NCBI GenBank assembly: GCA_965204245.1
Contig: CBDBED010000001.1
Coordinates: forward strand, 434,001-498,000
DNA from: JAAXIE01 sp965204245
Lineage (GTDB): Bacteria > Chloroflexota > Dehalococcoidia > Lucifugimonadales > JAAXIE01
DNA length: 64,000 bases
Direction of reading: 5' to 3'
Notes under the pieces: model-generated
What the model was told of the DNA's origin: nothing
Databases searched by the model: none
What the model saw: only the letters and a program-made list of their open reading frames with translations
Position numbers and translations under genes: made by a program
Part shown: positions 7,689 to 16,367 of the stretch, piece by piece
Layout of the letters: the number at the start of each line of letters is the position of its first letter
Position numbering within the stretch: the first letter of the stretch is position 1

Positions 7689-8333
7689 CTAGTTGTCCAG
7701 CCAGCTAACGTCGCCGCAGAGGTCAGCGGGATGGGGCTTGGAGTCGAATACCGCGATCTGCTGGCGGGCGTCGCCGATGGTAGTGTCCGAGCCGTGTCCG
7801 GGATAGACCTGGGTGTCATCGGGGAGGGGCATCAGCTTGCGCTCGATGCTGTCCTTCACCTGCTGGAAGAGCTCAGGGGCACCGGTGCGGCCGGGGCCGC
7901 CGGGAAAGAGGGTGTCGCCAGAGAAGAGGTGCTTGCCGGTGAGGATACAGATGGCGCCAGCAGTGTGGCCGGGGGTGTGCATTATGTGCAGCTTGGTGTT
8001 GCTGCCGAGTTCGATTACGTCGCCATCGTTGACGCGCAACTCAGCGGGTGCGGGCATCATGTGGGCGTCGTCGGGGTGAACGGAAACAGGAACGCCGGGG
8101 GTTCCATCGCGCATTTCGTCCCAGCCGAGGGTGTGGTCGCGGTGGCCGTGGGTAATGAGGATGCCCTTGACCTTGGTGTTGCCAACTTCGGCTAGGAGCT
8201 TTTCGGCCTCGGTAGGGGCGTCGATGATAATGCCTTCGCCGGACTCGGGGTCGGTGATGATATACCCGTTGTTGTCGTAGGGCCCCATGTTGACCTTGAC
8301 GATCCGGACTTCTCCGTCATAGTGCAGCGGCAT
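7689..8333 (-). CDS. Metallo-beta-lactamase-fold hydrolase (glyoxalase II-like)
   Basis: A 214-residue MBL-fold protein with the full metal-ligand set: THGHRDHTLGW near residue 60, HTPGHTAG near 119, FSGDTLFPGGPGRTG near 137, and YPGHG near 177. This pattern is that of small glyoxalase II-like thioester hydrolases. Substrate specificity cannot be read from the sequence. It is followed closely by the M16 peptidase on the same strand and is divergent from the glycerate kinase gene, leaving a shared 122-base promoter region. Confidence 0.88.
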   Translation of the reverse strand: MPLHYDGEVRIVKVNMGPYDNNGYIITDPESGEGIIIDAPTEAEKLLAEVGNTKVKGILITHGHRDHTLGWDEMRDGTPGVPVSVHPDDAHMMPAPAELRVNDGDVIELGSNTKLHIMHTPGHTAGAICILTGKHLFSGDTLFPGGPGRTGAPELFQQVKDSIERKLMPLPDDTQVYPGHGSDTTIGDARQQIAVFDSKPHPADLCGDVSWLDN

Positions 8334-8440
8334 GGTTTTCGTCTCCTCTAGTAAATCGGGTAGTAATCGGGGCGTATCTTACCAGAGGCATGGAGTGACG
8401 GCAAAGGTTGGATGTGTCTGAGGGTGAAATCGACTGAGGG

Positions 8441-8446
8441 TATAAT
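8441..8446 (+). promoter_or_regulatory. -10 element close to the glycerate kinase start
   Basis: A perfect TATAAT ends only 9 bases before the ATG of the glycerate kinase gene. Transcription from it would start within a few bases of the ATG, giving an essentially leaderless mRNA. No good -35 is visible. Confidence 0.5.
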
Positions 8447-8455
8447 GGGCGGACG

Positions 8456-9592
8456 ATGAAGGTAGTGATTGCACCGCAAGCCTTCAAAGGCAACCTGACA
8501 GCCAAGGAGGCTGCCCAAGCCATTGCACGGGGCGTGCACCAAGCCGACCCGACGATCCAGTGCGTGCTGGCCCCGGTGGCTGACGGCGGGGATGGGACGG
8601 TCGAGGTGCTGGTAAGGGCGACCGGGGGCCGGATTTTCACTGCGCAAGTGACGGGACCGCTGGGGGAGGAGGTCACGGCGCGCTGGGGTGTGACAGGGGA
8701 CGGGAAGACTGCGGTGATCGAGATGGCACTGGTGTCGGGACTGGCCTTGGTGCCGCCGCGGCGCAGGGATCCCCGCATAGCTACGAGCTATGGGACGGGG
8801 CAGTTGATACGGCATGCGTTGCAGCACGGGCACCGTCGCATCATCGTGGGTTTGGGAGGTTCGGCTACCAACGATGGCGGGGCGGGAATGGCACAGGCCT
8901 TGGGGGCGCGGTTTCTTGATGCGGAGGGGCGTGATTTGCCGTTTGGCGGGAGTGCTTTGGCGAGGCTGGCGTCGATCGACCCATCGCAAATGAAATCGGG
9001 GCTTGCGGAGGCAGAGGTGATCGCGGCGACGGACGTCAACAACCCCTTGTGCGGTCCCACCGGGGCGTCGGAGGTGTATGGGCCACAAAAAGGGGCGACT
9101 CCCGCGGTGGTAAGGGAGCTTGACCAAGCACTGCACGTCTATGCGGAGGTGCTTGAACGCAGCTTGGGCAAGCAAGTTGCCGACATACCTGGGGCAGGGG
9201 CGGCCGGGGGCATGGGCGCGGGCCTGATGGCCTTTGGGAACGCGAGCCTACGCACAGGCATAGACCTGATATGCGAAGCGATGAATTTCGACAGACATCT
9301 GGCAGGGGCGGACCTGCTGATTACAGGGGAAGGCCGTATCGATGCTTCCACGGCTTTCAACAAGGCCCCGGTGGGGGTGGCGAAGCGGGCCAAGGCCAAG
9401 GGCATCCCGACCATCGCAATCGCCGGAAGCTTGGGCACGGGGTATCACGCAGTCTATGAGCATGGGATCAATTCTGTCGTGCCACTGGCTGACCGGCCGA
9501 TGTCTTTCCGGGAAAGTTTGGGACGCACCCGGGAGCTTTTGTGCGATGCAGCAGACCGGTCGGTGCGCTTGTATCTCGCTGGTGCGCGATAG
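8456..9592 (+). CDS. Glycerate 2-kinase (GarK/GlxK family)
   Basis: A 378-residue glycerate kinase of the GarK type, full length. Signatures are MKVVIAPQAFKGNLTAKEAA at the N-terminus, VADGGDGTVEVLV near residue 42, GLGGSATNDGGAGMAQALG near residue 126, and GEGRIDAST near residue 292. It phosphorylates D-glycerate with ATP to 2-phosphoglycerate, feeding glycolysis. It stands alone on the plus strand and converges with the alpha/beta hydrolase gene, leaving only 6 bases between stops. A TATAAT directly ahead suggests leaderless expression. Confidence 0.93.
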   Translation: MKVVIAPQAFKGNLTAKEAAQAIARGVHQADPTIQCVLAPVADGGDGTVEVLVRATGGRIFTAQVTGPLGEEVTARWGVTGDGKTAVIEMALVSGLALVPPRRRDPRIATSYGTGQLIRHALQHGHRRIIVGLGGSATNDGGAGMAQALGARFLDAEGRDLPFGGSALARLASIDPSQMKSGLAEAEVIAATDVNNPLCGPTGASEVYGPQKGATPAVVRELDQALHVYAEVLERSLGKQVADIPGAGAAGGMGAGLMAFGNASLRTGIDLICEAMNFDRHLAGADLLITGEGRIDASTAFNKAPVGVAKRAKAKGIPTIAIAGSLGTGYHAVYEHGINSVVPLADRPMSFRESLGRTRELLCDAADRSVRLYLAGAR

Positions 9593-9598
9593 TCGGCG

Positions 9599-10345
9599 TC
9601 AGGTGACGTGCTCCCTGAGCCAAGACGCTATCTGAGGGGCGGCTTTCCCGATAGCGAGGCGGTTCAGGACCAGACCCCAGTGGGATGCTCCTTCCATGGT
9701 GAGGCGGTTTCCCGGCAAGTCCAAGCCTTGGTACCGTTCTGCGGACCATTCGCGGTCACGGGTGCCTGTCACCAGCAGGAACGGGCAGGGCAGGGAGTCG
9801 ATGACGATACCGCGGCGGCGCTGGTCGCGGGCCATGCGCGACTCCCTGCTGAGGGAAGAAAGGGCAATGAGACGCTCCTCGCGTACCAAGTCGGACATGC
9901 CGCGCTGGGCGTTGGGGTCGAAGCTGGTGATGCCGTATTCTTCTGGACCGAACTCGCCGGTGCGCACCGGAATGGCGGGGTCGACTTCCCTTGCCGGGGC
10001 ACTGGGAGCGAAGGCGACGCAGGCGGACCAGCCGCCGCGGGCGGCTGCCATCATGGCTACGAGGCCGCCCATGCTCCAGCCAACCACGACGGCGGGGCGT
10101 CGCAATTCATCGAGTATGCGTTGTACGTCGTCGGAATAGTCTTCCATGGTGGTGGTGGACAGGTCTGCGGGGCCGCTGCCGCCATGGCCGCGGAGGTCGA
10201 TGGCGTAGGACGGCCAGTCAAGCTCCGCAAGTTGGGTCTGCCAGAAGGCCCATACGCCGCTGGAGTTAGCGGCGCCGTGGACTAGGACTAGGGGCGGGAG
10301 GCCGCGGTCTTCTTTGGGAAGGGTTGCAGTGACGGAGACGACCAT
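9599..10345 (-). CDS. Alpha/beta hydrolase
   Basis: A 248-residue alpha/beta-fold hydrolase. The oxyanion HG motif is LVLVHGAANSSGVW near residue 20. The nucleophile elbow is GWSMGG (Ser near residue 94). LLVTGTRDREW holds the acid region, and the catalytic His is in GASHWG near residue 225. There is no signal peptide, so it is cytoplasmic. Substrate is unknown. It lies 17 bases downstream of the membrane protein gene on the same strand and is likely co-transcribed with it. Confidence 0.88.
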   Translation of the reverse strand: MVVSVTATLPKEDRGLPPLVLVHGAANSSGVWAFWQTQLAELDWPSYAIDLRGHGGSGPADLSTTTMEDYSDDVQRILDELRRPAVVVGWSMGGLVAMMAAARGGWSACVAFAPSAPAREVDPAIPVRTGEFGPEEYGITSFDPNAQRGMSDLVREERLIALSSLSRESRMARDQRRRGIVIDSLPCPFLLVTGTRDREWSAERYQGLDLPGNRLTMEGASHWGLVLNRLAIGKAAPQIASWLREHVT

Positions 10346-10362
10346 GATGCTAGTTACGCTGG

Positions 10363-11124
10363 TCAGTTGGGGCGTAGCATGGAGCGGATGGTGAACCAGA
10401 GGTATGTGAGCCAGATGGGGAGAGCGGTGATGGACAGGGCCAGCTTCTCTCCCGGTTGGTAGTCCCGGCTGACGGGGTCCAAAACGGCGTATCGCAATGT
10501 CTCGAATACTGCTTGAGGCAGACTGATGATGGTGATGATGCCGAAAATCACGGTCAGCAGGACGAGGTAGATGCGGTTGAGGGGGTCAGCCCTGTCCTCC
10601 GTGCTCTCTATTCTCTGACGGCCTAACATGTGGGCAGCCCAAATCAGGGCTCCGATAATGGCGAAGCTGATGCCCTCAATCAGCCCTTCGTCGAATGCCC
10701 GTTCACGGCCCAAGCGGTCCCGTTCCTCACGGTCCCTGATGTCCTGCTGGCGTCGTTCTTCGAGGATGGCGCTGAGTTGTTCCCGTTCCTCAGGGGACAG
10801 GTCGCCGCGGTCTGCGAGTTCCAGAGGGTGTTGGGGCTGGGCAGTTTTGTCTCCAGGAAGCTCGACATGGACGGGATAGTAGCTGAACTCGTTGCTAGCG
10901 ATGCCGGCAGCACCTGCCTTGATAAGTTCCGAGGCTCCTTGGGTAAAGACGAGGAGGCCGGCGATGATACCCACGTACAGGTAGATGCGCACCAAGGCGC
11001 GGATGTCGAACCCAATCGGCCCCCCGGCGCGGATGCGCATGATGAGGAAGATGGCGCCGCCGACCAGCAGGGCCACGGCCACGAGGATGGCGAAGATGAG
11101 GAGGACTATCCAGACGATATCCAT
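10363..11124 (-). CDS. Multi-pass membrane protein, DUF5671-like
   Basis: A 253-residue integral membrane protein. Hydrophobic helices are at about residues 3-30, 44-64, 150-168, 184-206 and 227-247. Between the second and third helices lies a long, charged, probably helical loop rich in Glu and Arg (EEREQLSAILEERRQQD), predicted cytoplasmic. The C-terminal half (LNRIYLVLLTVIFGIITIIS followed by a short loop and LALSITALPIWLTYLW) resembles DUF5671 domains common in Chloroflexota. No catalytic motif is seen. Function is unknown. Confidence 0.6.
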   Translation of the reverse strand: MDIVWIVLLIFAILVAVALLVGGAIFLIMRIRAGGPIGFDIRALVRIYLYVGIIAGLLVFTQGASELIKAGAAGIASNEFSYYPVHVELPGDKTAQPQHPLELADRGDLSPEEREQLSAILEERRQQDIRDREERDRLGRERAFDEGLIEGISFAIIGALIWAAHMLGRQRIESTEDRADPLNRIYLVLLTVIFGIITIISLPQAVFETLRYAVLDPVSRDYQPGEKLALSITALPIWLTYLWFTIRSMLRPN

Positions 11125-11353
11125 GGGCTTCTCCTGACCCTATTTTACTGGCATTGTGGTGCTCGCGGGTGGGGGCGTAGGTCCTTCGACTTCGTGGCGG
11201 GTAACTTCGCTCAGGACGAACGGATAGGGGGTGGACTGTCGTCACTACGCGCTCCAGCACGAGCACCGCGCCAAACTCCTTGGAGGCTGTGCTGACCCAC
11301 GACTTCCGTGCATAAGATTCAAGGACGAACGGACCGGAGACGATCAGTGCAAG

Positions 11354-11767
11354 TTAGCTGGAAATGGGGCGGAAGTAGGGGACGTTCATGGTGTCGCTGG
11401 CACGGCGGAAGGTGACTTCGACGGGCATGCCGATGCGGACGTCCTGCGGAGGGCAGTCGATGATGTTGGTGAACATTTTGACGCCTTCGTCGAGTTCCAC
11501 GAGGGCGAGCACGTAGGGGACGTCTTCGGCAAAGCCAGGGGCGCGGTTCTGGCGGGTGACGGTGAAGGTCCATACGGTGCCCTTGCCACTGGCCTGCACC
11601 CACTTGATGGTGGGGGTGAAGCAGGCAACGCAGACGGCACGGGGGTAGAACTGGTACTCGTTGCAGACATCGCATTGCTGGATGAGAAGCTGGCCGCGGC
11701 GGCAGGCTTCCCAGTAGGGACGGGTCTCGCCGGACATGGTGGGCATGGGTTTGTTCCAGTCGGGCAT
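11354..11767 (-). CDS. DUF35 Zn-ribbon/OB-fold protein, thiolase partner
   Basis: A 137-residue protein with a rubredoxin-like zinc ribbon (CDVCNEYQFYPRAVCVAC, near residues 32-49) followed by an OB-fold (GKGTVWTFTVTRQ, then LALVELDEGVKMFTNIID). Members of this family bind acyl-CoA and are obligate partners of thiolases and acyl-CoA dehydratases, for example ChsH2 with Ltp2. The start lies 3 bases after the thiolase stop, so both are one operon and probably one complex. Confidence 0.9.
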   Translation of the reverse strand: MPDWNKPMPTMSGETRPYWEACRRGQLLIQQCDVCNEYQFYPRAVCVACFTPTIKWVQASGKGTVWTFTVTRQNRAPGFAEDVPYVLALVELDEGVKMFTNIIDCPPQDVRIGMPVEVTFRRASDTMNVPYFRPISS

Positions 11768-11770
11768 GGT

Positions 11771-12952
11771 CTAGTCCCTCCCCAAGATGACGGTGCCGCC
11801 GCTGTGGCGGGAACCGATGGTGCCGCCGGTGCCGTGGCACAGGACAAGGTTGCAGTTGGGCACCTGCCTCGGGGTGCCATCGAACTGGCGGCGTAGCTGG
11901 CGGGTGGCTTCGAGCAGGAGGAAGAGGCCGCGCATACCGGGGTGGTTGGAGGAGAGGCCGCCGCCGTCGGTGTTGATGGGGAGTTCGCCGCCGAGCTTGA
12001 TTCTTCCGCCGCTGACGAAGTCGCCACCCTCGCCTTTCTTGCAGAAGCCGAGGTCCTCCAGGGTCTCGACCACGGTGATGGTGAAGGAGTCGTAAATCAT
12101 GGCCATGTCGATGTCGGAGTGGGTCACGCCAGCCATGGCAAAGGCGTGGGGGTGGCTCTGCTTAGCGGCGATTTCTATGAGGTCGCGTTTGCCTGCGCCT
12201 TGGTGGGCCAAGGCCTCGCCGACGCCGAGGACCCATACGGGGTGCTGGCGGCAGTTGCGGGCGACTTCGGGGGAGGCCACGATAACTGCGCCACCGCCGT
12301 CGGTGATGATGCAGCAGTCGAGGAGGTGCAGGGGGGAGCTGACGATGCGGGAGTTGACGACATCCTGGACGGTGATGGGGTCGCGGAAGAGGGCGTTGGG
12401 GTTCATGGCGGCGTGGCTGCGGACGGCCACAGAGACTTCGGCCAACTGCTCGGAAGTGGTGCCGTAGAGGTGCATGTGGCGCTGGGCGATCATGGCATAG
12501 AGGCCGACGGTGGTGAAGCCGTAGACCTCTTCGAAGCTGTCGGGAATGGGGTCGAGGATGGGGGGCCTGCCGGGGCGGGATGAGCCTCCTGTGCCCACGG
12601 CATCACCGCCCGAGCGGGATACGGAGCCGTAGGTGATGAGGGCGCAGTTGATGCGGCCGGTGGCGATGGCACTGAGGGCGTGGCCGAGGTGGAACTCGAA
12701 GGATGCGCCGCCGACATTGGTGTTGTCAGCCACCTTGGGGTACATGTCGAGGTAGTCGGCTAGGGCGAGGCCGCTCATGCGGCCCAAGCTGGCGGTGAAG
12801 AGGCCATCGACATCTTTCTTGGAGAGGCCGGCATCCTCAAGGGCGGCCATGGCAGACTCGGCGTGAATCTGCATCTCGCTCTTGTCGGGGGCGTAGCGGG
12901 TGGGGTGCTCGTGGATGCCGACGATGGCGGCGGCTTTGGTGGGACTTACCAC
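11771..12952 (-). CDS. Thiolase-family protein (SCP-x / lipid-transfer type)
   Basis: A thiolase-fold protein of 393 residues. TKAAAIVGIHEHPTRY starts the N-terminal half. AMAALEDAGLSKKDVDGLF is typical of the family, and the C-terminal half has NTDGGGLSSNHPGMRGL and CHGTGGTIGSRHSGGTVIL. I chose the GTG at 12952 because GGGAGGA sits 8 bases ahead of it and the protein then starts as V-V-SPTKAAAIVG; a longer frame to 12994 lacks such a site. SCP-x-like thiolases with DUF35 partners do retro-aldol or thiolytic cleavage of acyl-CoA side chains. The exact substrate is unknown. Confidence 0.9.
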   Translation of the reverse strand: MVSPTKAAAIVGIHEHPTRYAPDKSEMQIHAESAMAALEDAGLSKKDVDGLFTASLGRMSGLALADYLDMYPKVADNTNVGGASFEFHLGHALSAIATGRINCALITYGSVSRSGGDAVGTGGSSRPGRPPILDPIPDSFEEVYGFTTVGLYAMIAQRHMHLYGTTSEQLAEVSVAVRSHAAMNPNALFRDPITVQDVVNSRIVSSPLHLLDCCIITDGGGAVIVASPEVARNCRQHPVWVLGVGEALAHQGAGKRDLIEIAAKQSHPHAFAMAGVTHSDIDMAMIYDSFTITVVETLEDLGFCKKGEGGDFVSGGRIKLGGELPINTDGGGLSSNHPGMRGLFLLLEATRQLRRQFDGTPRQVPNCNLVLCHGTGGTIGSRHSGGTVILGRD

Positions 12953-13097
12953 GGTGCTGGTCCTCCCATCAGGACATAATGGGTGCTGGGCCAAGCGTGC
13001 AACAGGGCAGGTTGAAGCGCGCCCATGGTAGGCGGCCCCCTATGGGGTGTCAAGGTGAGTACCCGTTAGGGCAGCAGCTAGTCTCCGGTGAGGTCTG

Positions 13098-14159
13098 CTA
13101 GGCGGGGGCTACTTCTTCGGCGAGGAGGCGGAGGGAGCGCTGCTCCAAGGCGTGGTCGTCGGGGTCGTGGGTGATGGCGAGGAGGGTGCCGAAGCCGCCG
13201 ACTTGGTGGTAGAGGTGGCGGAGGCGGGTGGCGACAGTCTCGGGACTGCCGACAATCCAAGCGTGGTCCATCATGTATTCAGGGGTGACCTCGTCGTCGG
13301 TCATCTCGATGTCCTCTTTGAGGGCGAAGAGGCGGCCTTGGGCCATGATGTTGGGCTTCTGGTGGCGGACGAAGGGCTTGCTGAGGACCTCGGCGGCTTC
13401 TTCGCGAGCCTGCTCGTCGGACTCGGAGACGTAGACATCGCGGGCGATACGCCAGCGGGCGCGTTCCGGGGGGATGCCAGAGGACTCGGCGCCTTCTCGT
13501 ATCAGGTCCCAATGCTTGAACAGGTCGCGCTCCAGCAGGTTCGAGCTGCTCATGGGAATCCAGCCGCGTTCTCCCGCGAGGCGGATGGTCTCGGAACCGG
13601 GGGAGGTGGATGCGACGCCGATGGGTGGATGGGGCTGCTGGTAGGGCTTCATGTAGAGGTAGCGCTCGAGTTCGGGTGCGCCGCGGGTGGCGTGGACTTG
13701 GAAGTGCTTGCCGTCGAAGTCGAACTCGCCGTCCTCGGCCTGCCACATGCCGAGGATGATTTGCAGAGCCTCGCGGGAACGCTCGTTGACGGTGGCTGCG
13801 TCGATGCCGAAGAGGGATAGGTCGGTGGTGAGGGCGCGGATGCCGATGCCCCAGTAGAAGCGCCCTCTGGCCATGTGGTCCAGCATAGCGATGCGGTGGG
13901 CAACCTCGGCAGGGTGGTGGACGGCCAGCAGGGTGACGCCGGTGGCGAGAACGATGCGCTCGGTCATGGCCAAGGCCTTGGCGATGAGGAGTTCGGGGGT
14001 GGGGGCTGTCTCCCAGCGCTCGGTGATGTGTTCACCGATCCAGCACTCGCGGTAGCCGAGTTGGTCGCCGAGGGTGATGAGTTCGAGGTCGCGGTCGTAG
14101 GAGTCGGCGATGGAGCGGTGGGGGGGATGGAGCGGCATCATGAAGAGGCCGAGATTCAT
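13098..14159 (-). CDS. LLM-class flavin-dependent oxidoreductase (luciferase-like)
   Basis: A 353-residue bacterial-luciferase-family protein. MNLGLFMMPLHPPHRS starts the first strand, GYRECWIGEHITERWE follows near residue 34, and RFYWGIGIRALTTDLSLFGID lies near residue 111. The C-terminal domain has MMDHAWIVGSPETVATRLR. Members are FMN- or F420-dependent monooxygenases or dehydrogenases. The start at 14159 is preceded by GGGAGAAAA; the longer frame is not supported. It neighbours the thiolase pair, which suggests catabolism of recalcitrant organic compounds, but the substrate is not readable. Confidence 0.9.
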   Translation of the reverse strand: MNLGLFMMPLHPPHRSIADSYDRDLELITLGDQLGYRECWIGEHITERWETAPTPELLIAKALAMTERIVLATGVTLLAVHHPAEVAHRIAMLDHMARGRFYWGIGIRALTTDLSLFGIDAATVNERSREALQIILGMWQAEDGEFDFDGKHFQVHATRGAPELERYLYMKPYQQPHPPIGVASTSPGSETIRLAGERGWIPMSSSNLLERDLFKHWDLIREGAESSGIPPERARWRIARDVYVSESDEQAREEAAEVLSKPFVRHQKPNIMAQGRLFALKEDIEMTDDEVTPEYMMDHAWIVGSPETVATRLRHLYHQVGGFGTLLAITHDPDDHALEQRSLRLLAEEVAPA

Positions 14160-14291
14160 GGGTTTTCTCCCGTTCAGGCGAGTGCGAGGTGCCTCATGGT
14201 AGGTAGGGGGTCTGAGGGTGTCAAGAACGGAATGGGGGCGGGCCCCCATATTGGAGCATGTGGCGTGGGAGGGTCTGTGGGAATGTTGGGG

Positions 14292-16028
14292 CTAGTGATG
14301 GCCTTCGACTTGGACGCGGACGATGTCGATGCCGTGGTATTTCTGGTGGCGGACGGCGGAGGCGTAATGGCGCAAGAGGCGAAATGAGACTTCCTCCTCC
14401 TCGAGGCCTTCAGGCTGCTGGCCTAGGTAGGCCAAGCGGTCACCCAAGTTTTCTTCCTCGAAAACCGCCATGAATTCCAACTCCACCGCGCCATCGCCGG
14501 GTCGAGCTTCGATGATAAGCCGGGGCGCGTCCTCGATGCTCTCGTTTTCCGTTGGCTGCAAGAGGCTGGAGAGGGTTTCTTCACCGGCGGCGCAGAGTTT
14601 CTCGGTGGAGGCGTGGTTCCAGCCGATGCGGGAAGCAGTCTGGCGGAGGAAACGGTCGATCTTGGGCAACTCCGAGGCATCCAGCTTGACCTCCAAGCGG
14701 CGGCGGCGCGGGCTGGTGATCTCAAAGAACAGGGTCATCAGAATGGCGGAGATGGCCCCTACGGCGATGCCGCTGGTGAAGAGGATACGGAGCGGTCCCG
14801 TCAACTGATCAGGGTAAATCAACTCGTTCTGAGCGCCGACACCCATCCAGAAGGCGACGCCGATGATAGTGGCGGCGCGGATATCGATGCCATCCCGAAT
14901 AAAGGTCCTGATGCCTGCTACGAACAGGATGCCCATTACGAGGATGATATAGGTGCCGACGACGGGTCCGGGTATGGCGAGGAGAATGGCCGTCAGCTTG
15001 GGCAGAAAGGCCAAGACGAGGAAGATACCCCCAATGGCGTACCCAGCCGTGCGGGCTGCGACACCTGTGAGGCTAACGAGGGCAGTGCTGGCGGCAGCGT
15101 AGCCTTGGGGTGGCATGGTTCCTGCGACACCGCTCAGGAGGACGCCGAGTCCATTGGCGTTGAGGGCTCCCTGCACGAGACGAAAATCGGTGGCTTTGGG
15201 GGCACGGCGAGATCCTGCTTGGATGATGATTCCATCGCTGATGCTATTGGTCGCAAGGATCATGGAGGCGATGAGGAACACTGGTAGCAAGGCCCAGAAT
15301 TCGGCACTGGGCGCGACGTCGAGGCCCGTCCAACCACCGTAGGGGACACCAACCCATGGAGATTCTATTACCTGCTCGATTTCGTACAGCCCCAGTCCTG
15401 CGCCCACGGAGCAGCCCACAAGGATTCCGATGAGAGGGGCCCACAGCCGCCAAGCTCCAGAGGCACGGAGTGCCAAGGCGACGGCGACGCACAGGGTAAC
15501 AACGGCGGTAGTTGGGGCGGCGAACTCCGGCGTGCCTTCGGGTACATCGTCGATGAGGCCAAAGGCTATGGGGACGACGGTGGAAGCTATCAGCATGACC
15601 ACTGTACCTGAGACGACGGGCGTGACGACGCGACGCACCAAGGGGAGCCACACGGCCAGCGCAAACTGAGCAAGGGAGGAGATGACGATGAGGCTGGCCA
15701 TCGCAGCGGGTCCAACCTCGTTCAATGCGGTGATGCAGATAGCTATGAAGATGCCGCTGGTGCCGGTGATGAGTATGTGGCCAGTCCCCACCCGGCCGAA
15801 TCTCCAAGCTTGGAGCGCGGTAACAACCCCGCAGATTATGAGGGCGGAGAAGACGGCCCATGAAACGTGGTCGGCAGACTGACCACCTGCCCGGAAAACG
15901 ATGGCCACCACGACGACTGTGGGTGCCAGAATGAGCATGACGCCTTGGAAGCCAATGCCGAGAGATACCAGAGGCGGACAGCGCTCCTCAGGCTCGTAGC
16001 GAATGTCTTCGTTGACGCGGGCTGCCAT
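14292..16028 (-). CDS. NCS2-type (uracil/xanthine) permease fused to an RsbW-like ATPase domain
   Basis: A 578-residue fusion. Residues about 20-450 form a many-helix NCS2/SLC23-like permease, with TGHILITGTSGIFIAICITA, then ISDGIIIQAG, MPPQGYAAASTALVSLTGVA and IPGPVVGTYIILVMGILFVAG. Residues about 455-575 are soluble: VKLDASELPKIDRFLRQTA, then EKLCAAGEETLSSLLQ resembling the N-box of anti-sigma/GHKL ATPases, and SFRLLRHYASAVRHQKYHG like their last strand-helix. The N-box Asn appears to be Ser, so ATP binding is uncertain. Normal NCS2 permeases lack such a tail. It suggests coupling of nucleobase uptake to signalling. Confidence 0.8.
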   Translation of the reverse strand: MAARVNEDIRYEPEERCPPLVSLGIGFQGVMLILAPTVVVVAIVFRAGGQSADHVSWAVFSALIICGVVTALQAWRFGRVGTGHILITGTSGIFIAICITALNEVGPAAMASLIVISSLAQFALAVWLPLVRRVVTPVVSGTVVMLIASTVVPIAFGLIDDVPEGTPEFAAPTTAVVTLCVAVALALRASGAWRLWAPLIGILVGCSVGAGLGLYEIEQVIESPWVGVPYGGWTGLDVAPSAEFWALLPVFLIASMILATNSISDGIIIQAGSRRAPKATDFRLVQGALNANGLGVLLSGVAGTMPPQGYAAASTALVSLTGVAARTAGYAIGGIFLVLAFLPKLTAILLAIPGPVVGTYIILVMGILFVAGIRTFIRDGIDIRAATIIGVAFWMGVGAQNELIYPDQLTGPLRILFTSGIAVGAISAILMTLFFEITSPRRRRLEVKLDASELPKIDRFLRQTASRIGWNHASTEKLCAAGEETLSSLLQPTENESIEDAPRLIIEARPGDGAVELEFMAVFEEENLGDRLAYLGQQPEGLEEEEVSFRLLRHYASAVRHQKYHGIDIVRVQVEGHH

Positions 16029-16255
16029 GAGGACCTCGAGTGAGGGGGGTTGCTTTGGGGCATGCTACCTGTGGCCTTGGCACAAAGCAAACCCACTACG
16101 CTGGAAGCGTTCAATTTCGCATTGGGGCCCGCCAAGCTTGAAGGACGGATGCTAGAAGGAGGAGGGGCTACAGCGACGAGGTTAATGGGTTTTCTCCCTG
16201 TTCAAGCAATTGCGGGGCAACTCATGGGGTAACAAGAATTGAGCGGTGTTGCAGG

Positions 16256-16285
16256 TTGACACACTGAATAGCCTAACCGCATAAT
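16256..16285 (+). promoter_or_regulatory. Sigma70-type promoter ahead of the NYN leader
   Basis: A perfect TTGACA (16256-16261) is followed after 18 bases by CATAAT (16280-16285). Transcription would start near 16292, just before two hairpins. Confidence 0.65.
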
Positions 16286-16298
16286 TGGTATATACCCC

Positions 16299-16354
16299 CC
16301 CTATCGCTTAGGCGGTAGGGCCGAGACCGCCACTCCGGCGGTCTCTGTTTTTTT
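16299..16354 (+). terminator. Two-hairpin leader ending in an intrinsic terminator; candidate attenuator or small RNA
   Basis: Hairpin 1 has stem 299-307/312-320 (window 16 kb) with a TTAG loop, nine pairs including one G-U. Hairpin 2 is a perfect nine-pair stem, GAGACCGCC (16323-16331) with GGCGGTCTC (16337-16345), followed by TG and seven T, a textbook intrinsic terminator. GGCGGT in hairpin 1 (16311-16316) can also pair with ACCGCC in hairpin 2 (16326-16331), which would destroy the terminator. It sits between a strong promoter and the NYN gene, so either attenuation or a roughly 60-base RNA is plausible. Confidence 0.65.
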
Positions 16355-16367
16355 GGTGCACTTCCAA

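Noticed and set aside
16050..16232. 60-codon frame between the NCS2 fusion and the NYN leader
   Set aside because: No family match or ribosome site, and parts repeat the upstream leader style of neighbouring genes.
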